DNA from: TMED14 sp041179465
GTDB taxonomy: Bacteria; Bacteroidota; Bacteroidia; Flavobacteriales; Schleiferiaceae
Length of the DNA: 28,926 bases
Assembly (NCBI GenBank): GCA_041179465.1
Contig: JBEGTJ010000011.1
Span: 1 to 28,926 of the forward strand
Direction of reading: 5' to 3'
Below, in pieces: positions 22,053-28,058 of the stretch (positions are counted from its first letter, which is position 1; every line of letters begins with the position of its first letter). A program made the translations under genes and the position numbers. The notes beneath the pieces are model-generated. The model was not told the origin of the DNA and did not search any database. It saw only the letters and a program-made list of their open reading frames with translations.

Positions 22053-23645
22053 TCAGCTAAACTCCCACCACACGGGGGCATCCCAACAGGGCGATTCGCG
22101 GTACGCGCGCAGGTATTCCTGAACCGCATCGGCCCCGCCGTGCTCCACCAAATCGAGGTGCGTCCACAGGCGTTCCTGGAGGGTATTGGCCGGCATCAGC
22201 ACGGAACTTAAAAGGTCCAATCGGCGGAGCTGCACCGCTTCGCGGCGTGCGTGTTCCCGGCGCAGGCGTTCGCGCATGCGGTCCTCCTCTCGAGCAATGC
22301 GCTGCACCCACGCTTCAACGGAGCGTTCCAGTCCCGGCTGCGCGTAGGTTTGGCGGACCAGGGCCTCCAGCGCATCGGTCACAGGTCGGGCCGCGCGGTC
22401 GGGGGCGCCGAGCCACGTCATCAGCTGGTTTCGAAGGTTCGCAGGGTTCCACGGTCCGCACCATGAAGGCGGAACGGCCTCGCAAGTTTCGGCGAGTTGG
22501 CGGAGTCCCTCGCGGGCTTTTACCGCCGCGGCGGGCCACCAGGCCCCACTGTGGCGAAGCCGCCAAACCCCGTGCTCCATGGCCGTTCGCGCGAAGTAGG
22601 GCGCCAATTGGTAGGCATACGCCAATTCACCGGCCCCGCCCGTGTAGGCCGCGTTGGGCAAAATCCACTCTTGGTACACCGGGCGCAGAAGGGCGTTCGG
22701 ACTCACCTGCTCGGGATGCTGGCGGGCCCATGCGGCCACGTCGGCATCGCGGCCGAGCGACGTTCCGTCGGAACGGACCCAAGTGCCGTCTTCGCGGCGG
22801 TCCAAGCGGTACCTACCGCCCTGGGCGTCGAGGGCAAACAGGGCGGACGGACGAAAGGGCACGGGCGGTTCTGCTGCGCCCCAAGGCGTTGAAGCGGATT
22901 CGCGCGTGGCGTACAGGGTTTGGTTGCGGATTTCGTCCTCCCAAAGCTCCGCAGCCGACGCCTTCAAGCGGGCGTCCGACGCATCCAGCACGAGCACCCC
23001 CGGGTGCATAAGTCCAATCAGCTCGCGGGTGGCGTCGGCGAGGGTTTCTGACGCGCGGTACACGGCCTCGCTGCGCTCGGCCGCCGCGCGAACCGGCTCG
23101 GGGAGCGCCGCCTGCTCGCGCCAATCATGTAGGGCTCGGGCGGCCCGCTCGGCCGGCACGGCACCGCTGCGCAGCGGCTCCGCCGGCTGCGCCCACCCCC
23201 CAACGGCGCGTCCGCGCCAAAAAACGCGGCGAATCTCCTCGAGGTCGTGGTCCTCGGTCGCCATCCAAAACACCGGCACCGTCGGGATCCCCTGCTGCGT
23301 CCAGTGCTCGGCGAGCGCCTGGGTCTCGGCGATTTTGGCGTGCACGTACAGGGGTCCGACCCCCGTGACCAGCTGGTGGCCCGCGGTAACCGTCACCGAA
23401 TCGGATTGGGCCAAGCGCTCGAGCAGCGCCATATGCTCCTCGCGGGGCTGGGGTCCGCACTGCGCGCGAAGCACCTCGACCAGAAGGGCCCGACGCTGCG
23501 GCGAAAACTGCTGGGCACGGCGGCGCATGCCTTCGGCAGACAGCGCCTGCGTCATTGGAGCGCGGTCCAAGCCTCGGGCCCTCAGGGCGACCAAGGCCTC
23601 TCCGATCCCGCAGGCGCTCAGTGGGGTCGTCGGAACGCCGTTCAT
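22053..23645 (-). CDS. bshC: Bacillithiol biosynthesis cysteine-adding enzyme
   Basis: BshC performs the last step of bacillithiol synthesis, joining cysteine to the glucosaminyl-malate made by BshA and BshB. The 530-residue length is normal. The family motifs TAGHQLVTGVGPLYVHAKI (87-105), PVFWMATEDHDLEEI (124-138) and VYQEWILPNAAYTGG are clear, and a coiled-coil segment rich in Arg and Glu lies near 440-480. Codons are unusually G+C-rich (one 60-base line counted at 47 of 60). Its ATG overlaps the stop of the DUF4294 gene (ATGA). bshA and bshB are not in the window. Bacillithiol as main thiol fits a Bacteroidota that also carries the cysteine/cystathionine enzyme seen here. Confidence 0.95.
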   Translation of the reverse strand: MNGVPTTPLSACGIGEALVALRARGLDRAPMTQALSAEGMRRRAQQFSPQRRALLVEVLRAQCGPQPREEHMALLERLAQSDSVTVTAGHQLVTGVGPLYVHAKIAETQALAEHWTQQGIPTVPVFWMATEDHDLEEIRRVFWRGRAVGGWAQPAEPLRSGAVPAERAARALHDWREQAALPEPVRAAAERSEAVYRASETLADATRELIGLMHPGVLVLDASDARLKASAAELWEDEIRNQTLYATRESASTPWGAAEPPVPFRPSALFALDAQGGRYRLDRREDGTWVRSDGTSLGRDADVAAWARQHPEQVSPNALLRPVYQEWILPNAAYTGGAGELAYAYQLAPYFARTAMEHGVWRLRHSGAWWPAAAVKAREGLRQLAETCEAVPPSWCGPWNPANLRNQLMTWLGAPDRAARPVTDALEALVRQTYAQPGLERSVEAWVQRIAREEDRMRERLRREHARREAVQLRRLDLLSSVLMPANTLQERLWTHLDLVEHGGADAVQEYLRAYRESPCWDAPVWWEFS

Positions 23646-24289
23646 CGACGGGGCTTGAGGGTTCCGTTCACGTCCATGGGCACGCGTTCCTTGAGGTCGC
23701 CCAACGCAAAAGCCCGCTTCAGAATTTTCTCGATCAGCGCATCTTCTTGGTTTTCACCGGGCTCGTACTCTTTGCGAATGTTGATGTCGTACCACGAACC
23801 CGTCACGCTCCAGCCTACCGCCGTAAACCAGTTGCGGTACTCGCGAATCAGCTGAAACACCGTTTGGTTCGTTTCTCGGTACACCAGCTTGCACAAAATT
23901 TGGCCTTCGGATCGGGTGAGCTTGCGGAGTTCCGCTTCAAATCGCTGCTCGAGAAAATCCTGGTACTGCTTGGTGTACTTCGCGCGCTTGCGGGCGGACT
24001 TTTCTTTGGCCAACCGCATGTTCAGGGAGTCCAAACGCTCGCCGGCCGCCTTGGCGTAGGGGTAAACCTTCATGACCCGGCGGCGCAGCAGCAGGTAGCG
24101 CTTGCGGGCCTCAACGTCGGTAAACGTCGGCTTGTCTACTACGAGAATTTCGTCGAGGAACACCCAAGGAATCGTGTCGCCCTCGATGACCGAACCCTGG
24201 CCGTTTTGGCCGTTGTAGGTCGTGGGGACCTCTTGGGCTGCGAGCGACCACGAAGCCCAAACCAGCACGAGCACGAGCGCCCGATTCAT
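23642..24289 (-). CDS. DUF4294 exported protein
   Basis: The 215-residue protein has an N-terminal signal peptide (MNRALVLVLVWASWSLAAQ). The body is a helical, strongly charged DUF4294 domain: DEILVVDKPTFTDVEARKRY, VMKVYPYAKAAGERLDSLN and ILCKLVYRETNQTVFQLIREY. The family is restricted, as far as I recall, to Bacteroidota and has no assigned role; the mature protein is likely periplasmic. ATG at 24289 is chosen because it begins the signal peptide and overlaps the accC stop (ATGA). Its own stop overlaps the bshC start, so accC, this gene and bshC are translationally chained. Confidence 0.88.
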   Translation of the reverse strand: MNRALVLVLVWASWSLAAQEVPTTYNGQNGQGSVIEGDTIPWVFLDEILVVDKPTFTDVEARKRYLLLRRRVMKVYPYAKAAGERLDSLNMRLAKEKSARKRAKYTKQYQDFLEQRFEAELRKLTRSEGQILCKLVYRETNQTVFQLIREYRNWFTAVGWSVTGSWYDINIRKEYEPGENQEDALIEKILKRAFALGDLKERVPMDVNGTLKPRR

Positions 24290-25746
24290 AGGCCGTATCG
24301 GGTTTTCCAGGCGCTGGGCACCTGCGCTGCCTCGGGCGCCGAGGGACGGTAGTGCTCGGCCAAGGCGGCGGCCCATTCCGCGCCGTCGGCCCGCGGCTCC
24401 AGGGACTCGGGCGTAAAGTTCTTGGCGACAAACCCCGTGTCGAATTGGCCGCTGACGAAGTCGGGATGCTCCAAGATGAAGCGGCCAAAGCGAAGCGTGG
24501 TCTTGACTCCGACGACCGCATAACGGTCCACGGCAGCGATCAAGCGCTTGCGCGCCGTTTCGCGGTCGGGGCCCCACGCGATGAGTTTGGCGAGCATCGG
24601 GTCGTAGTACACCGGCACCTCCTGACCTTCGTACACGCCGTCGTCCACGCGGATGCCCGCGCCAGTCGGGCGGCGGTAGACCTCGAGCACGCCCGTGTCG
24701 GGCGCGAAGTTGTTGGTGACGTCTTCGGCGTACACGCGCAGTTCGATGGCGTGGCCGTTGAGCTTGAGGTCCTGTTGGCGGTAGGGCAAGCGTTCGCCGC
24801 GGGCGACCCGAATTTGCTCCGCAACCAAATCCAAACCGGTAACCTCTTCGGTCACAGGGTGCTCCACCTGGAGGCGGGTGTTCATTTCGAGGAAGTAGAA
24901 GGCTCCGCGGGCGTCAAAAATGAACTCGACGGTACCGGCACCTACGTAGCCGCAGCTCTGGGCGGCCTTGACCGCAGCCTCCCCCATTTGGTCGCGCAGT
25001 TCGGGCGTCAGAATCGCGCTGGGCGCCTCCTCCACCACTTTTTGGTGGCGTCGCTGCACGGAACATTCGCGCTCAAAAAGGTGCAGGTGGTTGCCGTGGG
25101 CGTCTGAAAGCACCTGAATTTCAATGTGCCGGGGCGAGGTGACGAACTTTTCTACGAACACTTCGCCGTTGCCGAAGGACTTCAGTGCCTCAGACGTGGC
25201 GTTTTCAAAAGCTTCGCGGACTTCGTCGGCCGAATGCACGATACGCATGCCTTTTCCGCCGCCGCCCGCTGAGGCTTTAATCATGACCGGGTAGCCGATG
25301 CGGTCGGCCACCTCCTGGGCTTCTGTAGCCGTCGCCAGGGCGCCGTCGCTGCCGGGGACCAAGGGCACGTCGAACCGGGCAGCCGCCGCCTTGGCCGACA
25401 GCTTGTCGCCCATGACGCGAATCGCCGCCGGGGGCGGCCCAATCCAGGTTAGGCCCTCAGCCTCAATGCGTTCGGCGAAATCTGCGTTTTCGCTAAGAAA
25501 CCCGTAGCCGGGATGCACCGCGTCGGCTCCTGAAGCCCGGCAGGCGGCTACCACGGCGGCTACATTGAGGTAGCTTTGGGAACTGAGCGCCGGACCGAGG
25601 CGGTAGGCCTCGTCGGCAAAGCGTACGTGCGGCGCGTCGCGGTCGGCATCGGAATACACCGCCACCGTTTGAATTCCCATTTGCCGGGCGGTACGCATGA
25701 TGCGCAGGGCAATTTCACCACGGTTGGCAACCAAGAGCTTCTTCAT
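24286..25746 (-). CDS. accC: Biotin carboxylase subunit of an acyl-CoA carboxylase
   Basis: This ATP-grasp enzyme carboxylates the biotin of a carrier protein. The 486-residue protein has HPGYGFLSEN (78-87), the ATP-binding glycine loop GGGGKGM (161-167), FVTSPRHIEIQVL, and the catalytic EMNTRLQVEHPVTE. It is longer than the E. coli enzyme (449) by a C-terminal tail, and has no fused biotin domain. No carrier (accB) or carboxyltransferase gene is adjacent, so acetyl-CoA versus propionyl- or methylcrotonyl-CoA carboxylase cannot be decided; the gene symbol is given for the subunit type. A near-match box TACTTTG (25771-25777) lies 24 bases upstream of the ATG. It heads the leftward block. Confidence 0.92.
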   Translation of the reverse strand: MKKLLVANRGEIALRIMRTARQMGIQTVAVYSDADRDAPHVRFADEAYRLGPALSSQSYLNVAAVVAACRASGADAVHPGYGFLSENADFAERIEAEGLTWIGPPPAAIRVMGDKLSAKAAAARFDVPLVPGSDGALATATEAQEVADRIGYPVMIKASAGGGGKGMRIVHSADEVREAFENATSEALKSFGNGEVFVEKFVTSPRHIEIQVLSDAHGNHLHLFERECSVQRRHQKVVEEAPSAILTPELRDQMGEAAVKAAQSCGYVGAGTVEFIFDARGAFYFLEMNTRLQVEHPVTEEVTGLDLVAEQIRVARGERLPYRQQDLKLNGHAIELRVYAEDVTNNFAPDTGVLEVYRRPTGAGIRVDDGVYEGQEVPVYYDPMLAKLIAWGPDRETARKRLIAAVDRYAVVGVKTTLRFGRFILEHPDFVSGQFDTGFVAKNFTPESLEPRADGAEWAAALAEHYRPSAPEAAQVPSAWKTRYGL

Positions 25747-25770
25747 AGACTACACAAGGGCTTTAGCCTG

Positions 25771-25777
25771 CAAAGTA
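25771..25777 (-). promoter_or_regulatory. Probable -7 box (TACTTTG) of accC
   Basis: The - strand reads TACTTTGC, a shortened form of TAnnTTTG, 24 bases before the accC ATG. It faces away from TACTTTGG at 25791-25798 within the 56-bp divergent spacer. Confidence 0.4.
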
Positions 25778-25790
25778 CGCACAGGCTTCG

Positions 25791-25798
25791 TACTTTGG
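25791..25798 (+). promoter_or_regulatory. Probable -7 box (TACTTTGG) of the aldolase-CBS gene
   Basis: TACTTTGG differs from TAnnTTTG at one position and ends 4 bases before the ATG at 25803, the same spacing as the exact boxes at 15847 and 28018. It supports a nearly leaderless transcript of the aldolase-CBS and phosphatase pair. Confidence 0.4.
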
Positions 25799-25802
25799 CC
25801 CC

Positions 25803-26816
25803 ATGGAATTGTACCTCGATTCGGCCAACCCTAGCGAAATTTCGGCCGCCTTCAAACTGGGAATCTTTTACGGGCTCACCACCACCCCCACCTTCCTCCA
25901 GCGGCAGGGCGTGACCGACGTGGACGCTTGGCTGCTCGAAACGGCCCAAAGGGTGCCGGTGATTCAGGTCGAGGCCCTCGGAACGTCGGCCGACGAAATC
26001 GTAGCCGAAGCACACCGCCTGCTGGCCCTCGGCTTGGCCCGCGAAACCACGGTGTTCAAGATTCCGGTTTCGCTGCACGGCGTTCAGGCCTGTGCGCGCT
26101 TGAGCAAAGAGGGCATCATGACCAACGTGCACCTCATCTACACCCCCCAGCAAGCCTACATGGCTATGAATTCGGGGGCCACCTACGTTTGCCCCCTCGT
26201 CGGCCGACTTCAGGACCAGGGTACCGACGCGCTGGCTTTGGTGGACTCGATCGTGTCCTTCAAGGAGCGCCACGGGTACGCGTCCAAAGTCATGTTTTCT
26301 TCGGTCCGCCATACCGAGCACGTGCGGAACGCCATGGATTTGGGCGTTGACGCTGTCACGGTGCCTTGGTCGGTGTGCCAGCAGCTGCCCAACAACCACC
26401 TCACGACGCTCGGAACGGCTCAGTTTGACGAGGACCACCGCCGCATGACGGTTCGGGTGGAATCCTTGATGCGTCCGCACCAGCGCATCCTTTCGCCCGA
26501 CACGCCGCTGCGCGAAGCCCTCGTGGCCATGACGGTGAGCGGACTTGGCGCCGTGGTCCTGGCCGAACAAGGGCGTGCCGTGGGCCTCTTTACCGACGGC
26601 GATTTACGGCGGCTTATCGAGCAGCGCGGAACCCTGGACGTGCAGGCCCCGCTGCGCAGCGTGCATGCCCTCAAGGTTCCGCATGCTTTGCCCGGGTCGG
26701 CCCTGCTCAACGAGGCGTTCCGCGCTTTTTCTGAAACCCGAGTGGATCAACTTTTGGTCGAAGACGACGCAGGCAATGCGCTGGGATTGATCGACATCCA
26801 AGACCTCAACGCATGA
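25803..26816 (+). CDS. Transaldolase/fructose-6-phosphate aldolase-like domain fused to a KdsD-type CBS pair
   Basis: The 337-residue protein has two parts. Residues 1 to about 215 match the small transaldolase/FSA family almost end to end: MELYLDSANP with Asp6, FKIPVS with Schiff-base Lys86 (Lys85 in E. coli FSA), GIMTNVHLIYTPQQA and KVMFSSVRH. Compared with E. coli FSA recalled from memory, three pocket residues differ: Asn28 is Thr28, Thr109 is His110 and Tyr131 is Leu132. Residues 218-337 are two CBS domains whose wording GLFTDGDLRR (261-270) and IDIQDL (330-335) closely resembles the CBS pair of arabinose-5-phosphate isomerase KdsD. KdsD has a SIS domain in front instead. The stop overlaps the start of a KdsC-like phosphatase gene (ATGA). 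An aldolase acting on a sugar phosphate, allosterically controlled through the CBS pair, is likely; substrate unknown. Confidence 0.85.
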   Translation: MELYLDSANPSEISAAFKLGIFYGLTTTPTFLQRQGVTDVDAWLLETAQRVPVIQVEALGTSADEIVAEAHRLLALGLARETTVFKIPVSLHGVQACARLSKEGIMTNVHLIYTPQQAYMAMNSGATYVCPLVGRLQDQGTDALALVDSIVSFKERHGYASKVMFSSVRHTEHVRNAMDLGVDAVTVPWSVCQQLPNNHLTTLGTAQFDEDHRRMTVRVESLMRPHQRILSPDTPLREALVAMTVSGLGAVVLAEQGRAVGLFTDGDLRRLIEQRGTLDVQAPLRSVHALKVPHALPGSALLNEAFRAFSETRVDQLLVEDDAGNALGLIDIQDLNA

Positions 26817-27409
26817 GCATGATTCGCGCAATCGTGCTCGATTGGGACGGCGTTTGGACCGACGGCACCAAGTCGGCTGAAGGCCATTCCGTGTTCAGCG
26901 AACACGACACCATGGGCCTTAACCTCTTGAGGTTTGCCCACTACCTGCACACCGACTCGTGGCTACCTGTGGCCGTGGTAACCGGGGAGCGCAACGTGAC
27001 CGCCGAACACGTCGTGCGCCGGGAGCACTTCGACCAGTTTTTGTTTTACGCCCGAGACAAGACCAAGGCCATTCCCCTCCTCGAAGCCCGCTGGGGCGTC
27101 ACGGCCTCGTCGTGGGGATTTGTATTTGACGACGTCCTGGATTTGGGGCTGGCCGAAAAGGTGGGGCGCCGTGCGATGGTCGCATGGCCCGCGACCGCCC
27201 ACGTTCAGCGCCTGGCTGAGGCCAAGGGACTCGTGGACGATTGGGTAGCTCCCCCTAATCCCGTGCGCCGCTGGTGCGAGCAGTACCTCCACGAGCAAGG
27301 TTGGCTGGAGCAGGCCGTGGCCGAACGCCAGGCGTGGTCTGCGCGCTACCAGGCCTACTGGGCGCTGCGCAACGAGCGGGAGCCGGAATGCCTTGATTTA
27401 AGCCGCTAG
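26813..27409 (+). CDS. KdsC-like HAD-superfamily phosphatase
   Basis: The 198-residue protein is a C0-type HAD phosphatase. The nucleophile motif is LDWDGVWTDG (Asp10, Asp12), motif II is VVTGERN (Thr57), the lysine is in ARDKTKAI, and the metal motif is FDDVLDLG (Asp106, Asp107). Order and spacing match KdsC (3-deoxy-manno-octulosonate-8-phosphate phosphatase) and the HAD domain attached to some CMP-sialate synthetases. The KdsC C-terminal GG-GAVRE segment is replaced by APPNPVRRWCEQYL and about 35 extra residues, so the substrate may differ. ATG at 26813 overlaps the aldolase-CBS stop (ATGA); ATG 26819 is also possible. Coupling to the upstream gene suggests that the two act on successive sugar-phosphate intermediates. 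The end overlaps zapA by four bases, tail to tail. Confidence 0.85.
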   Translation: MSMIRAIVLDWDGVWTDGTKSAEGHSVFSEHDTMGLNLLRFAHYLHTDSWLPVAVVTGERNVTAEHVVRREHFDQFLFYARDKTKAIPLLEARWGVTASSWGFVFDDVLDLGLAEKVGRRAMVAWPATAHVQRLAEAKGLVDDWVAPPNPVRRWCEQYLHEQGWLEQAVAERQAWSARYQAYWALRNEREPECLDLSR

Positions 27410-27726
27410 AGCGCGGTTCGGCGCGTGCCCAGCACCGCGTCCAATTGCCCTTGAATTTGCTTGAGGCGCTCGTCTTCGGGCGCGGCGTGCTCGGTCGTCA
27501 CGACGGGATTGGCTTGCAAACTGGCTACTTGGTTGGCCAACTGTAGGGCGCACATGGCGAGCGCGTCCTGCTTGTCGCCCACGGCGTAGCGCTCCTCAAA
27601 TCGAGTAACCGTTTGCTGAATCATCGCCACGGCTTTGCGCACCTGCTCCTCCTCGCCGCGCGGAATGGTCAGCGGGTAGGTGCGTCCGCCCAAGGCTACT
27701 TTGATTCGTAGGGTCTCGTCGCTCAT
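27406..27726 (-). CDS. zapA: Cell division protein ZapA
   Basis: ZapA binds and bundles FtsZ filaments at mid-cell. The 106-residue protein has the N-terminal ZapA fold (LRIKVALGGRTYPLTIPRGEEEQVRKAVAMI) and a C-terminal helical coiled-coil part (MCALQLANQVASLQ). Length and start fit the family. Its ATG overlaps the stop of the preceding coiled-coil gene (ATGA), so the two are made together. The 3' end overlaps the phosphatase gene by four bases. In many Bacteroidota zapA is followed by 6S RNA and rny; neither is seen here. Confidence 0.9.
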   Translation of the reverse strand: MSDETLRIKVALGGRTYPLTIPRGEEEQVRKAVAMIQQTVTRFEERYAVGDKQDALAMCALQLANQVASLQANPVVTTEHAAPEDERLKQIQGQLDAVLGTRRTAL

Positions 27727-28013
27727 GGCTGAATTTTGGCGATGGCTTGGTTGATTTCCCGGGACCAGGCTTGAAGGCGCTTCGCCAAATCGGCGCGCGC
27801 GGCGGCGTCGCCGGTAAACGACTGAAGGAGCCGAAGCTCTTCGTTCTCGCTGCGCAAATTTTTCACCTGCTGCTGGAGCTCTCGCATGCTTCGGTCCTGC
27901 TGCGCAAGGGTTTGCGCCTGCTGCTCCAGCTCGCCTATTGCCAGGCGGTACTTTGCGATCAAGTCGTGTACCTGCGCTTGAATAATGCCAATGCGGTCTG
28001 CGGAATCAGCCAT
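27723..28013 (-). CDS. Small coiled-coil protein translated with zapA
   Basis: The 96-residue product is almost entirely alpha-helical with heptad-like spacing (IIQAQVHDLIAKYRLAI, LQQQVKNLRSENEELRLL), ending in a short amphipathic part. I recall similar unnamed small coiled-coil genes directly before zapA in Bacteroidota, placed like a ZapB analogue, but there is no direct evidence of function. ATG at 28013 is chosen because TACCTTTG ends 4 bases upstream; the in-frame codons before it overlap that box. Its stop overlaps the zapA start. A role as ZapA partner at the division ring is a reasonable inference. Confidence 0.82.
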   Translation of the reverse strand: MADSADRIGIIQAQVHDLIAKYRLAIGELEQQAQTLAQQDRSMRELQQQVKNLRSENEELRLLQSFTGDAAARADLAKRLQAWSREINQAIAKIQP

Positions 28014-28017
28014 GCTC

Positions 28018-28025
28018 CAAAGGTA
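28018..28025 (-). promoter_or_regulatory. -7 box (TACCTTTG) of the coiled-coil/zapA pair
   Basis: The - strand reads TACCTTTG, an exact TAnnTTTG match ending 4 bases before the ATG at 28013. It implies a leaderless mRNA and lies in a 45-bp divergent spacer. Confidence 0.6.
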
Positions 28026-28046
28026 GGAGTTTGGCACGGGAATTTC

Positions 28047-28054
28047 TATCTTGG
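28047..28054 (+). promoter_or_regulatory. Probable -7 box (TATCTTGG) of the M23 peptidase gene
   Basis: TATCTTGG differs from TAnnTTTG at one position and ends 4 bases before the ATG at 28059, the same geometry as other boxes in this window. Confidence 0.35.
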
Positions 28055-28058
28055 GGCC

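Noticed and set aside
22654..23658. 334-codon + strand frame opposite bshC
   Set aside because: It is Arg/Ser/Ala-rich, without motifs, and opposite a clear gene of very high G+C.
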